From Strobilurus pachycystidiatus (taxonomy: Eukaryota; Basidiomycota; Agaricomycetes; Agaricales; Physalacriaceae): 64,000 nt of DNA. The stretch covers positions 2,232,001-2,296,000 of the forward strand of contig JAHLMK010000005.1 of NCBI GenBank assembly GCA_019915135.1, given 5' to 3'. The position numbers and the translations under genes were made by a program. Of this stretch, positions 21,229 through 33,093 are shown piece by piece (the stretch's first letter is position 1; each line of letters begins with the position of its first letter). Under the pieces are notes generated by a model. That model was not told where the DNA came from, did no database searches, and saw only the letters and a program-made list of their open reading frames with translations.

Positions 21229-22252
21229 ATGTCTTCGAAATCTGCCATCTGCGGGAGCTGCCACAGTTTGAGTCGTGGAAACCTCATGAGGTGCTCTGGT
21301 GTGAGTATGCCGTTTCGCTCTATGTCTTATCGCATCGCAGAATCTGACCTATTATTCAGTGCCAACAAATGGTATATTGCAATAAAGGTTGCCAGAAAGC
21401 ACACTGGTACGGCCTACCATCGAGCTATCCTTGGGCACTTACTGAATCCCGCCAAGGCCCTCCCACAAGGCGGACTGTCGCAAAATGCAGAACGCCCGAG
21501 GCGAAGGCCCATCTAAGAGCAACCCCGTCATCGCCATCGGCCGTCGCATAAACCAGTGCGAGGATCTCCTCATATGGGTGGACTACGTCCTCATCGCGAG
21601 CCTCGATCTCATCAACCACCCCGAGAACGCACTTGACAAATCCGTCAGCCTTGTATGCACCATGCAGCCGACGCCGGGAAGCGCTGTCGTCAAAGGGAAG
21701 CAGAACATGTGTATTCACGTCATGTGTACGCAAGTGCAGCCCAGCATCGAGCCGCATGCCCTTGACATTTCGCGAAACGAGCGCGCAATGATGTTGAGGA
21801 GTGGTGTGCCACTGGAGGAGGTTGTTGAGCTGATGTGGGCAAATTTCCAGTGGCATCCGTTCCCGCTTGGCAACGTCATTTTCTTCCAAAGGGTTATCAC
21901 TCCGGCTAAGATTGAGGCGTTCAAAGCATTGAAGCCTGGTTTCAAAATTCCTCCAATTCCAGGCATCGCTAACTCTGCCCAGAAATATGTTGAGTAAGTC
22001 CATCGAATTGTTCAGCCGTTCTCAACAAACCGACAGCGTTTGCAGATACCTCAACTATCAACTTCGGCAGCCCAAATATGCGGATATTACAACAACGGTC
22101 AGTGTAATCCCCTGCTGTCATTCGCCGCTTTTTGATGATGCGAATAGAACGGAGTTGTAGCCGATCATCATGACGCTCAAGACAGGATCAAAGCCTTCAT
22201 GCAAAAAGCAGGTCAAGCCGCCGCACTGGGAGCTACTGAGGTTGAGTTTTAG
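21229..22252 (+). CDS. MYND-type zinc finger protein
   Basis: ATG 21229 opens MSSKSAICGSCHSLSRGN. Three exons assemble a complete MYND finger: CGSC, then RCSGC, MVYCNKGCQKAHW and, after a second intron, PSHKADC. That gives the C-x2-C...C-x2-C-x4-YC-x3-C-x7-H-x3-C pattern. The body (residues about 50-240) includes GRRINQCEDLLIWVDYVL and PHALDISRNERAMMLRSG, with no recognised enzyme domain. The last exons read YLNYRQPKYADITTT and NGVVADHHDAQD, ending ATEVEF with TAG at 22250-22252. MYND fingers mediate protein-protein contacts, often in chromatin or transcription settings. Such MYND-plus-unknown proteins are expanded in mushrooms. Function beyond that is unknown. Confidence 0.8.
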
Positions 22253-22396
22253 GCGGTACTCACTAAGATCTATGTTCGGTGATGCATTTTCAAAAGTGTA
22301 TAGTCCACATTTGAAGTCGTCGCCGCGCGCGCAGTCATCGTACCTGTTATGCCATTGAGTGATAGAACGCCCGTGTGAGGCTTTTGAAAAAATAAA

Positions 22397-23224
22397 TTAG
22401 AATATCTCGGAGATGCATGCCGACCATCTACTCAAACCGCTGAACAACACGAGTAAGAGCAACAACACCGACACGATGAGCGTCATCAGATTCCATAAGA
22501 GGGGATGGAAAGCCGTGGCGGTGGAATGGCGTGGTGACACTAGCCAGTCATTTCCCCGCCGAAACATCTCACGCGAAGGAAAGACTTCCAGAATCTCGGT
22601 CTCGAAGCCATCGACGTCAAGACGATATTTTCTCCACAGCTGTTCGCCACCGTCAATCGTCTCCTTGCCGCTACCAAAGTCAACAGCCAGGACCTCAAAG
22701 TTGGGTAGTCTCTCGAGCTTCCGAAACATTTGGCCGATGGGGAACTTGTCGATCATGAAGAGAGTAGCGGCGCGAGGCGAGGTGATGCGAACAGTGCTAG
22801 TAGCAGTGCAGACTGTCCGACCTCCGCATTGGAGGAGTACCTTGCGCATCTGGGTTATGGGGGTATCTGGAGATGCCGATGCCAGGGCGTCGTCGTTGGG
22901 TAATTCAAGAGGGACATCAGGGAGGTCAGGGGAGATGGTCACTCGGCTCTGCGTGTATACGGGAACGATGTGGATGGCCCTGTTGAAAAAGGCGCTGTGG
23001 GATTTGCTCAGCGCATGGGGAGAGGATAAAAGATGGAGTGAGAGACCTAAGGACACGCTGCAGGTCGCCCTGACTGGAGAGCGCGATACGTTCAAGGCCG
23101 GTGAGGCCCTCGGGCCACGGATACTGCAAGAAGGATGGGCTGAGAGCGCGACTGAAGAAGGAATTGGACGCACGCTGATGGTTGTCCCAGCCGAACTGAA
23201 GGAGTAAAAGGGAGTGGGAGACAT
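22397..23224 (-). CDS. Chorismate-lyase-like (UbiC/UTRA fold) protein
   Basis: A single open exon of 275 codons from ATG 23224-23222. The middle contains TPITQMRKVLLQCGGRTVCT, the ATSTVRI segment, FPIGQMFRKLERLPNFEVL and LWRKYRLDVDGFETEILEVF, ending FPSREMFRRG. The order R-x-x-LL-x-GG-x-x-V-C-x-A-x-S, then IGxxFRxLExxPxF, then LWRxY, then ExFP follows the chorismate-lyase-like domain as I know it. Chorismate lyases make 4-hydroxybenzoate, but fungal homologues are uncharacterised, so activity is not claimed. The C-terminus carries a 20-residue hydrophobic stretch (LIVSVLLLLLVLFSGL), which could be a tail anchor. Whether the first 60 serine-rich residues are translated is uncertain. Confidence 0.5.
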   Translation of the reverse strand: MSPTPFYSFSSAGTTISVRPIPSSVALSAHPSCSIRGPRASPALNVSRSPVRATCSVSLGLSLHLLSSPHALSKSHSAFFNRAIHIVPVYTQSRVTISPDLPDVPLELPNDDALASASPDTPITQMRKVLLQCGGRTVCTATSTVRITSPRAATLFMIDKFPIGQMFRKLERLPNFEVLAVDFGSGKETIDGGEQLWRKYRLDVDGFETEILEVFPSREMFRRGNDWLVSPRHSTATAFHPLLWNLMTLIVSVLLLLLVLFSGLSRWSACISEIF

Positions 23225-25757
23225 GGTTTGATGGACCTCAAAACGCCTTCAAGGTATATATACCCTGCCGACACGCAAAAAACCAGATAAAATATGAAAT
23301 GCTGGACGTTATGTATGGTCACCATCAGTACATCAGGACCGAATTGCGCTCGCCGCTCGGAAGCGCTCGAACTCGTCATCTGGCCCACCTGCTTTTGACG
23401 TTTCAAGCCAGCCTGGGGCCCCCGGTATCGCTATCTTTCAGACGCGAGTCTATAAGTGAAACGCTTAGACTATCATGAAATTTGAATTTTCTCTGTAAGT
23501 AGTATCATACAAGATGTACAAGGGCTGTTTCCTACGACTGGGTATCATCAAAACGCCAGTAGATTTGATAGTTTGCCCAGGGTGCGCGTTCCCTCTTTAC
23601 TTCGATCTCGATATCACTTTGGGAACGTTCGCGGAATTGGACTCACCGCAGACTCACCGGGAAGACTGCCAGACTGCATGACCGTAGGCTGATGTCGTTG
23701 ACGGGATGTCGCATTTGGCGGAATGTTGGTGCATGGAGTTAGGCTGCACCCAGTGGGATGTATTGCATTGACTCCCATTTGAAGTTGGCCGTATGGTGAT
23801 GTCGTTGACGGGATGTCGTTGGCGGGATGTCGGTGCATTAAGCTAGGCTCTGCACCGAGTGGGATGTATTGCATTGACTCCTCATTTGAAGATGGCCGTA
23901 TAAGGCTGATGTCGTTGGCGGGATCGGTGCCGCATTGATGTATTTGGAGCTAGGCTCTGCCACAGTGTTCGATGCATTGAGCGACGGTCTCCTGGTTTCA
24001 TGCATCTCCACGTTCGCAATTCGCCCATGCTTTGCACTGTACGAAAATCAGAAAATGTGTCATTTGACATTTCGTCGCGATTTCATGGAAATATTGCCTG
24101 TCTTGCAGATAATGATTGTGATACAGTATTCTACATGTCTGTATCGTACTCCACTGGATGAGCATGTACAATGCCTCTCCAGCCGCCGCCCACAGCCCGC
24201 ACGACCGGCGCGCCGCGTTCAATGACTGCCGAGCGTACAAACAAATGATGACACAATCTGGAAACCTGCGCGCAAGCCCAATCATAATCAATACTGATTC
24301 TATTGCCCTGCTCTCTTCACCGGACTTTCCATGAGCTCAGCGCCGTTCTCGCAAGCTCAGGCGATGAGAGCGTAGCACCTTTGTGGGTTTGGAACTTTGA
24401 GCTGTCTATGGGTGTCTTGTGAGGCGCATTCTGGCGTACGCCTCGTCTAAGGCAATGGTTCTGGGAACTCTGTCGCCCGTACTTCCAACGCTACACTTGC
24501 AGGGCAGGGCGACTGAATGGATTGACAAGCACAACTCTCTAGGTGTCCTGTGTTAATTGCGGAGGTGGTCCCCCGCGACGACTATATGACGGCAATAGTA
24601 TCATATATATTTGCTCGCAAGACTGCAAACGCTGTCCTACGTCTGCAGAAACCTTTGGCAACTTCGAGGCTTCTCTGATTACGATGACAGCTCTGAAACC
24701 TCTACGATTTGGGAGCATCCAGTTGTTCTCTTGCTCGCAAGCGTATCGTGGATGCTAACCTGGACCGCCTCACCACCTACAAGTGACGTTTGGCTGCCCG
24801 CCTAGCGTGGGGCCGACAGCGCCGCAGACCATAGCCTCTGGTCACTCGAGTCCGTACAGGCTCTTTGCTCTCGGCGCATTCTCCATTTCCATCACCGCGC
24901 CCACTTCAAGGTCATCGTACTCCGAGACTATCTCTCCTCCTCCTCCTTCGGCTGGACCATGTCACAATCTTCAAGCACCACTCTCGACTCTCGAGATATA
25001 TATGCAAATTTTGAATCACTTACACGGGCGAGATTCGGTGCATTGAGCTAGGCTTGCGCCCTGTTTCGGGCGTTTAGCTCAGCTCTGCAATCTTGGACAT
25101 CGAGCTTGGCTCTGTCGCACTGACTCTAGCACTGCAGTCCTCCCATACGGGGACGATAGCAATCTATATGAGTGGAAAGCAAACTTGGGGTGGTCCCACC
25201 TGTGTCTGAGACGTGCCCACCTAGGCAGACTCCCCTCAGTAACTTTCCCTGGACTGGGTTTGACCGTCAAGGAGGTCGGTCTTGGGTTTTATTCTCGAGG
25301 ATGACGACGCTCTAAGAGGTTCCGCCAGCAGGGTTTTAATGCACGAGCCGTAGTCTGTGATATCTGATGTCCTTCAAGCTTCAACACTTGTAGCTCTGGT
25401 AAATCAGTAGTCTTCCGTTCGCTACCACTCAGCATCACTCGGACTCACCTCACAGATAGATACAAATTTAGCTTATTATTTAGCTAGCCGGCGTTGCTCG
25501 CTATCGGCGACTGTGCGCTCACGGTCTGCGTCGACGACAGCGAAGGCAGCGCTCATTCCAGGCTCATTCTGATGTCCGTCCTCCAAGTTGCTATATAATA
25601 TTAATACCTCACATAAGCATAAGCAAATAACCCTTACTCTCGCCTTTGGAGTAAATAATTAAATAATCATCAAATATATCCCATCTCTTTCTCCAACCAC
25701 CACCACATATCTAGATCTGCTTATTCCCGGCCTGCAATCCACTTTCCGGGCTTATTC
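23225..25757. other. 2.5-kb gene-poor region with minisatellite
   Basis: No supported gene. It holds a tandem repeat at about 23690-23990 (listed separately). A C-x2-C...C-x3-C frame at 24543-24640 looks like a stray or decayed zinc-finger piece. The immediate upstream region of the sirtuin is also here. Confidence 0.45.
23690..23990. repeat. Minisatellite, about 105-bp unit, about 3 imperfect copies
   Basis: The anchors GATGTCGTTGACGGGATGTC at about 23694 and 23799, and a diverged form at about 23908, define a 105-110-bp unit. A second anchor, GTGGGATGTATTGCATTGAC, recurs at about 23753 and 23859, with a diverged third copy at about 23965. Confidence 0.75.
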
Positions 25758-28209
25758 ATGACTGACCTGGTGAATGGCAGCCACACCGCCTCGCCTCTAC
25801 CCGAATACCACCCCGGAGGACCGCCACAGGCAGCCGCCGGCCCACTCAGTCCACCCGAATCCAGCACCTCGCCGCGCAAAAAAGTGGCCTCTCAGATCCG
25901 TGCTTTTCAGGCCCTGGCGGACGAGTCTGACATTGACTGGGATCAGCCCTCATGGGACGAGCTCATCCAGCTCATGGACATGGACGAAATATTCCACAAC
26001 AGCAGCACTGACGATAATGGCGACATCATAATGAGCGTCGATATCCTTCTCGAAGACATTGCCAACCTCTACCACATTCAACCAGAAGGTAAGCGCCAGT
26101 GGTCTTGTGCTGCTGTTTCCTCGTGTTGAATACCGCCACTCCCTAGAACAAGTCTGGACCAAGTCGCAAATTAGAGAGCTCATGAGCGTTCTCAAGGAGC
26201 GTGGCCGAGCCGTTTTCTTTGCAAAGTTTGTCTCCGAATATCAGCTGCCTATACCAAAGCTCCTCCTCGCGTTTGGAATAAATTTGGTACGCGTTTTCTT
26301 TCCACCCGAAGATGATATTTCGACTTTGACACGATAGTGCCCCGAACTCCGTCTCATGAGCCAGCGAACCCTCATGTACTTTCTCAACCTGGCTATGGGT
26401 CGCGCGTATGTGCTGTCATCTCTCGCTGATCCGATGATTGATCTCTATTTCTAGATTGGCGACTCGCGATCGACTGACAGAGTACAGCACCGTCGAAGAC
26501 GCAGTCAATCTCATAAGAGAAGCAAAGAACATACTGGTGCTCACTGGTGCAGGAATAAGTCGGGCCTTCCTTGTTTGATTGGAGCGCATCTATTGACTCT
26601 GATATTCAGGCGTGTCCTGTGGCATACCGGACTTTCGATCTCGGAATGGGCTCTATGCATCGCTCACGGAGTATGAGCTGGATGATCCCCAACAAATGTA
26701 CGCGTCGAATGTTCCTTGCTCACATCTTTCGGACGCTGATCGCGTTGTCAGGTTTGATATTACCTACTTCCGCGAAAAGCCGTCCGGTAGGGTTCTTATC
26801 ACGTCCTATCTTCAGTGTACGCTAACACCTGACAGTGTTTTAGTGCGTTGTCGCTTGAAGTCGTTGCTTTTCACTGATTAGTCGTGCAGCTCGTTCGCTA
26901 GGTTCACATTCATGTTGATCGCATTGTCCCAAACTAAGTTTAACTAACTGGTACTGTCGTAGTAAGATATATCCCTCAAACTTCAGGCCATCGCCTTGCC
27001 ATCGTTTCATCAAGGTTCTTGAAGAGAAGGGCAAGGTTCGTTAACCCCTTTCATTCCGATATACGCCTGACTTTTCTTCTCAGCTTCTCCGCGTAAATTG
27101 TCTTTTGGTCCGCCCGACTTATTGCTGACGCACACTCAGAACTACACTCAAAACATCGATACCCTAGAAACGCAAGCCGGCGTCCAGAATGTCATTCAGT
27201 GTCACGGGTCGTTTGCCACCGCGAGTTGCATCGCCTGTGGACGCAAGGCCCCGGGCAGCGAACTAGAGAGTGACATTTTGGACCACAAAGTTCCGCTCTG
27301 CCCCGTGTGCCACCCTCCGTCAAGTGCGAGTCCAAGGAAGAAGAAGAGAAAGAAGGCGAGCAAGAAAAAGGCGAAGGGACAATGGGACAGTGATGTGTCT
27401 GACGAAAGCGACGGGCCAGAGTTTCCTACGGGAATCATGAAGGTTCGTCGCTTGCCCATGTCAAGAGTCTTGTGGATAGATGCCAAGATCTTGTATAGCC
27501 TGATATCACTTTCTTTGGCGAGAAACTGTCAGATGTGTTCGACAAGTCACTTGAGATAGATCGCGAGAAGGTGGACCTCCTGCTCGTGATTGGAACCTCG
27601 TTAAAGGTGTCTCCGGTTGCCGACCTAATCTGTACGTGGCGGATTCTCTCACGTCCGGTCCTGCCGTTACTTATAGTCATTCCCCCAGCGCACATCCCCC
27701 ATTCTGTGCCTCAGGTGAGTCCTAACCACTCTGATTCTCGGATCCTCGTCTCACCTGCTCTAGATACTCGTAAACAAAACGCCAATTAGGCATATAAACC
27801 CAGACGTCCGCTTTCCGTGCCTTTCACGTTTCGGTTCTCTCTAACCCGTTACAGATGATCTTTCTTGGGGACGCAGACACCATAATCAAGGACCTTGTAT
27901 CCCGTTTGGGCTGGAGTCTGCATCCGGAGGACAGGCCCGTCAAGCAAATGGGACGTATTCATGCGGACATGAAGAAGGAGCCACAGCGTGTGGGCGATAG
28001 GTCAGTCCCCACTTCCTTTGCCCATGCACTGTGCTGATGCACTAAGTAGTCATATTTGGCTGTATGAGGGTGCCGAGGGCGGGAAGTGGTTGATGGACTT
28101 CGAGATAGAGATGCTATCCCGAGGGAAGCCTGTGCCTGCCAAGTTCACTCCTGCCGTGGACGCCCCTCCCGTCCCTCCAGCCGCAGAAACACAAGCGGTA
28201 AAGGCGTAG
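25758..28209 (+). CDS. Sir2-type sirtuin (NAD-dependent deacetylase, class I, Hst1/Sir2-like)
   Basis: ATG 25758; TAG at 28207-28209. Many small exons join. The N-terminal part includes [20 protein letters not shown], then the sirtuin core: [11 protein letters not shown] joined across an intron to [19 protein letters not shown], and later [12 protein letters not shown]. The next pieces are [14 protein letters not shown] and [12 protein letters not shown], the latter with the catalytic His. Zinc ligands lie in [10 protein letters not shown] and CPVCHPP. The core ends [27 protein letters not shown] and [15 protein letters not shown] lysine-rich insert ([16 protein letters not shown]) sits just after the second zinc pair and could be a nuclear localisation signal. 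It removes acetyl groups from lysine using NAD, probably on chromatin. Exon edges around 26760-26900 are the least certain. Confidence 0.87.
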
Positions 28210-28700
28210 ACTATGAACAATTATAAAGGTTGGAAACCTCGGAGAAGGATTAAGTATATGTGATTATTTGATTATACCTGTTTGATAGATTCTTCTAGAC
28301 ATCTGTTGCTGATTATCAGCCCTATAATTTATCTACCTGTGCCGTTCGTGGTGTGGCGTAGCATTTCTGTCCAAGGTGTACCGCAGCTGGGCATCACGGT
28401 CGGGAAGCCAGTCAGGTGAGGTCCAAGAACTTCTTGAGGTGATAGCAGATATGGTCGCGGTGGTCAAATAGGGACCCGGTGGTGAGATGGACGGCACGGG
28501 GCCCTAAGTTCGGGATATGGCGTTGAGGTCAACGATGAGTTGATATTGACAGATTATACCGCGCTCGGCTTGAAGTAGTATATACATTAGATAGCACGTG
28601 TAAATTCTCAGTCCAAGTGGAAAACTACGAACGAAAGATAAGTTAAGTAAGAGTCATAGAGAGCAAATCCCGAATCAATGCAAGTCCGTTCCGCCTCTAC
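28210..28700. other. Convergent intergenic region
   Basis: 3' regions of the sirtuin and the next gene. AT-rich, with no gene seen. Confidence 0.5.
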
Positions 28701-29255
28701 TTAAGAAAGAAAGTCTCCTTCACTCTCCTCTGATGGGCTTGCATTGTTTGGTGGTGTAGCCCCGCTGACAGTGAGTTCCGCCTCGCTTAAGTCGACCTGC
28801 CTCGGAAAGTGTATGTGCCCAATTCCACCTTCGGGCAGATCACGCATGATGGCCTCAACCATGCCGTCCATGAGCGCGCCTCGCTCGACTGTCACCAATA
28901 GTCCATGTAGCAGTATGCTCCCTGCGTCGTCACCCTTCTCCTTCTCCTCGTACGGGCCATTCCCGCCCGTAGGGTACACCCAAAACATCACGCCACGTTG
29001 GACGATCTGAGCGCCTTTGACCATCCCTTGGCTGGTTATGTATCTTCGTACAGCGGCGCCCTCTTCTGAGTTCGATATCTCGTCGAGTTCGAACGTGGTC
29101 AGGATGGCGGACATGAGGTTGAAGGCAGGGGGACTGGAATGTATGAGTGCGGCAGACGTCGAGTTAGTGCCGACGGTAGGCCAGCCCGATGGAAGGGATT
29201 TCGACGCATGGAGGGCGTTGGTGCGCGAAGAGGTGCAAGATGAGTTATCGGGCAT
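28701..29255 (-). CDS. Hypothetical protein, unrecognised
   Basis: An open frame of 184 codons from ATG 29255-29253 (MPDNSSCTSSRTNALHASKS) to a stop at 28701. It reads EEGAAVRRYITSQGMVKGAQ, then GVMFWVYPTGGNGPYEEKEK and MDGMVEAIMRDLPEGGIG, ending ASPSEESEGDFLS. The C-terminal tail is acidic, as in many nuclear proteins. I do not recognise a domain. Further upstream exons may exist because the frame continues without a stop to about 29303. The opposite-strand frame 29017-29445 overlaps it and is less convincing. Confidence 0.45.
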   Translation of the reverse strand: MPDNSSCTSSRTNALHASKSLPSGWPTVGTNSTSAALIHSSPPAFNLMSAILTTFELDEISNSEEGAAVRRYITSQGMVKGAQIVQRGVMFWVYPTGGNGPYEEKEKGDDAGSILLHGLLVTVERGALMDGMVEAIMRDLPEGGIGHIHFPRQVDLSEAELTVSGATPPNNASPSEESEGDFLS

Positions 29256-29573
29256 CGCGGTGTTTGTCGCGTTTGCTGAGACTGCTGGCACTTGGGCGGC
29301 CACACCGGACTTAGTCGACGCCAGCTTTATACCAAAACGAAATCGGCAATTGATGGTGTGTCGGGTACAGCAAACAGGTCTACATATGGCCGAAACAAAC
29401 TATGACAATGTGTTTAGACATACCGTTACGCACCTCAGATCATGATGCGCCACTCGCTGCGCAAACCAACCGAGTTGCTTGACGATATCAATTCCCGTGG
29501 AATACAAGTTCGCGAGTTATTTCGTAGGCTGAGGCATGTATGGTACAGCATTCTTCCCATGCGTACAGGACAT

Positions 29574-30623
29574 CTAGACAACGAAACCCTGTAAAGAAGA
29601 GAGGTCAGGTTTGCTGTAGCATCGTAGTTGAGATCGCGGCTCACCCCATTCACACGAATGTTCTGACCATTGACCCATTGCGCCGCAGGGCTGGCGAGGA
29701 AAGCGACCATTGGCGCGATGTCCTCAGGCTGTGCCAGGCGGTTGTTCGGGTTCTGCGACGCTATGAAATCGATGACCTTCTGAGGCTTGCCAGCGCGGAA
29801 CAAGGTCGTGTCGACTGGACCCGGTGACACGGTGTTTACGGTAAGTCCGCGTCCACCCAGGTCCTTCGCGAGGACACGAGATATCTGCTCAATGGCACCT
29901 TTTGACATGACATAGCAGAGAGCATTAGGTAGCACAGCTAACGCCGCATGATCATAAGCACACACACGGCGATTGATCCATGAGGGAGGTCTTACCGGTG
30001 GCTCCGGTCAGGGAGGAAGAGAAGAAGATGAGACGTCCACCAGCTGAGAATGCGAAGTGAGACGCGCGTTTGAAGGTATGGTGAGAGATGACATACGCGC
30101 AGGAAGGTGCTCGATTGCAGCTTTGGCCAAGAACAGAGGGCCCTTGATGTTGGCATTGATATGGTCGTCAAAGAATGCCTCGTCGACATCAGCAATAGGC
30201 TTGCTGCCCATTATGCCCGCATTGAGGATGAGGATGTCGATCTTGCCAAAAGCCTTGATGGTGGCGGCAAGGAGAGCTTTGCCCCCTTCGATGGTGGACG
30301 CATCACCTTTGATGGCAACTGCGTCGCCCTTGCCTTGAGCTTTGATCTCAGCGACGAGCTGGTCGGCAGGTTGGACATTGGATGCATCTGGGTGACAGTG
30401 ATTGATTAGTGTCTTGATGCATCTCAAACAGGTATTCAACGCACAATTTACGACAACTTTGGCCCCTTGTTCTGCGAGACGACGCACGATGGCAGCGCCT
30501 ATGCTACGCGACGATCCTGTCACGATCGCGACTTTCCCTGAGGAGACATAAGTTTGAGCTTGCAGTGCTGGAGCAAGACCAACCCTCAAGGGATGTGGTG
30601 AAGGTTGATGATGAGGAGGACAT
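29574..30623 (-). CDS. Short-chain dehydrogenase/reductase (3-oxoacyl-reductase type)
   Basis: ATG 30623-30621 (MSSSSSTFTTSLEG), then a 45-nt intron joins KVAIVTGSSRSIGAAIVRRL, the cofactor motif (TGSSRSIG, a T-G-x-x-x-x-I-G variant of the usual TGxxxGIG). Next come ILILNAGIMGS, SSS before LTGA, and YVMSKGAIEQISRVLAKDLG with the catalytic YxxxK. The C-terminus ends NIRVNG joined across the last intron to GFVV, with TAG at 29576-29574; the typical ending for this family is NGG-x-x. The intervening exons split the protein into about five parts. Glycine is replaced by serine in the first loop, which can occur in this family. The substrate is unknown. It is not closely related to the SDR at 16101. 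Confidence 0.82.
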
Positions 30624-31385
30624 CTTTGGTGAATTCTTCACGATGGTGGGAACAGTTCGGGGTGAGTGATGGAACAATCGAGCGAGGCGTTTAAAGAGGC
30701 GATTAGAATGGGTTGCCAGTTTGGGGTGATGGACGTCAGCTTGACATCTTTCGAAGAGCCTTTATAATGCAACATGCATCCACACTCCAGCGCTTTAGCT
30801 GTGGGTCCTCCGGATCGGATGTCGTCGTTTTGCCGAAGCCGCGAAACCGACCCTTGTCCGACCCACTCATTCCCGAGGCAAAGAAGCACGTGGCGAAGTA
30901 TTACGTGTAATACCAATGCCATTATACTCAGTAAGACTAATACCAGACTAATACTAATAGGGCGAACAACAAATGTTACTTCAATCCCTCGAGGTCCCTC
31001 CACATAAAGATGATGATTGAGTGGAAAGACAAATATAACCCATTACAGCGAAACCTCAGCTCAACCACTAAATAACGAAAACTCAGTTCAATGAACTCCT
31101 TCACATAGGTGTCAACTACTAATATGCTCGACGATGGCACCCCTTCTGTGCATTCGGTGTAAGTCATATGCATGCCACAGGCGGCCTTGTTTGACACGAA
31201 CCCAGTTTGGCACCGATCCAATTGAGAGATACGATCGCGTCGCTGGGTATCAATGCAGGCTGGGCAGAGGAACCATCGGAGGGAAGAAGATATCCCCAAG
31301 GATATACCAGGTGAAAGCATGATGAGCGGTGAAGGCCTATCAGTGCCTCTAAGCAGCCAGCTGGCGAGTCAGAGTCTCCACGAAA
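30624..31385. other. Intergenic region
   Basis: No gene supported. Contains ACTAATA-like repeats near 30930-30960 and probable 3' untranslated DNA of the RRG7 gene. Confidence 0.45.
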
Positions 31386-32478
31386 CTACAACCTTGTGGA
31401 GCCCTGCCATATCCCGAAACGCCTGCCCTCACTCGCCCCCATCTCGACACGAAGCTCGGAGGTAGGAAGTAAAGCCTGCATAGCAGGATTCCATACGACA
31501 CCTGCTAGAGCACCGACGTCCTCGACGGAGGCGCCATCCTCAACGTCGACGGGAGGTACAGCATCCTCAGTTGTTGGCGGTACATCGGCAAGGTCATCCT
31601 GAGTAGGAAGAGGCGGTGCAAGGGGCGGTACGTGGAGTAGCATAAGCGGTACCGGACTCTTCAGTGCACGGACAAGCGTCGCCTTCGTGAAAGGGCTTTC
31701 CGACAGAAGAAATGCGACGATATTGCCGGGAATTGGTTTCGCCTCGTCGTCCGCATCATCTGGAAGGGTAGAGAGACTTGCGCGGTAGACCATAGCCACG
31801 CCTTCCATCTCTCGTATATACCGCGGGCTGGACTTCTTTTTCTCCGCTTTGCACTGGGCCAAGATGCGCAAACGGCGCGTGCACGGCAGATCCCACCAGC
31901 CAAGGATGTCAACGCCGCCGTCGTCTTTCCCGCCTACGCGCCGCAGGGTCATGCCGCGGAATGTCGACTCGAGGATACGCAGACAGCGATTCTCGAACGT
32001 GGTACCCCGAAAAACAGTAGACATGATGGTCGGTGTCCAAGCCTGAGCGGCACATGCCGGGGGCATTTGAATTTCACGTGGTCGCAACATTGCTTGTCCA
32101 CGAACCACCATGTCCTCCTCGAGTTGGCCCATCAATCCTGCAGACGCAAGGAGCGGTGCAGGAAACGCGCCAACAATCCCAGCTGGATCATCTGTAACTG
32201 TTGCCGTTGGACTGACTGGCGGAAATTCCTTTGATATTGAAAAGTTACCAGCCGAAACAAGTGAGCCCTTGCATATGTCTATAGGGGTCTTCCATTGATA
32301 AAGTCCACAGCGCAATACTTTCAACGAGATTCGACGACGAATGAGCTTCTCTGGTTTCCTGCCGCTCCTGTGAATGTCGCGTCCCCGCCCACGCCGAAAC
32401 ACAGCCTTGCCTATCTGCACTTCCTCGCGCAAAAAAAGAAGGGCAATTCATGACGAGACGACGAAACGAATGTATCAT
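31386..32478 (-). CDS. RRG7: Required for respiratory growth protein 7, mitochondrial (RRG7-like; PD-(D/E)xK fold)
   Basis: The conserved part reads FRGTTFENRCLRILESTFRG, then MTLRRVGGKDDGGVDILGWW, RILAQCKAEKKKSSPRYIRE, and later GNIVAFLLSESPFTKATLVR followed by SPVPLMLLHVPP, ending WQGSTRL at 31386. The GVDILGWW...QCK pattern is the active-site part of a restriction-endonuclease-like fold (G-V-D near Q-x-K). It is typical of Rrg7, a yeast mitochondrial protein needed for respiratory growth. Its biochemical role is not known. A first exon opening MIHSFRRLVMNCPSFFARG at ATG 32478 looks like a mitochondrial presequence, but I could not fix the splice between it and the body. Other in-frame ATGs are at about 32092 and 32024. 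Divergent to argininosuccinate synthase. Confidence 0.75.
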
Positions 32479-33093
32479 ACTCTGGTAAGACCTCAGATCG
32501 TTAGCATTTCACCATCTTGACGAGCTTCCGAACGCAGTGTATTTCAATTTGTAGTGAATAAATTCTGCTCTCAATGAAGCGCTGTCATTCGGCATGTGAG
32601 ACGGCTTCATCTTATTGTCACGGTGTCAACTTCGCTGAGATGCCTAGTCCCTCCAAATTTTACTGGGGCTCACAAGTCAGGAGACATGGATGTCGTTGTA
32701 GAAACTCCGGGGATGAGTGTTCGTACATGTAGAATGATAATCGGCTATACGCATCCCTAGTGATTACAGTACAATCTGATAGACTTTATTGGCCCTCGAC
32801 GTGGCTCCCAAGCCAGGGCCAGCCTAATTTGAACCAGAAGAAGTTCATTTTAATCACTGTTGTAGGTGATAGTCTCACTGATGAATTTCTGATACGACTC
32901 TATAACCGTTACTTGAGCGCATAGCTATCCGGTATCTCCGTAACACTACGTACACCGCTGCAATAACTAGGCCATAAGAACCAGACTGAGATGCAGCGAA
33001 CGACCGTCTTCGCCTGGGCCACTACAGACTAGTAGTATCAGACTACAGCTCAGTCGGGCCTCAGTCTGCCTCAGTTGCAATTTGTAGGACGCG

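Noticed and set aside
22413..23207. 264-codon plus-strand frame
   Set aside because: Antisense to the chorismate-lyase-like frame, whose protein matches a family; the plus frame has no recognisable motif.
24543..24640. C-x2-C...C-x3-C frame resembling a MYND remnant
   Set aside because: Too short, no complete finger and no linked exons; could be chance or a decayed fragment.
10352..29573. A metabolic gene cluster (transporter, two SDRs, dienelactone hydrolase)
   Set aside because: The genes are scattered among unrelated housekeeping genes and no backbone enzyme (PKS, NRPS, terpene synthase) is present.
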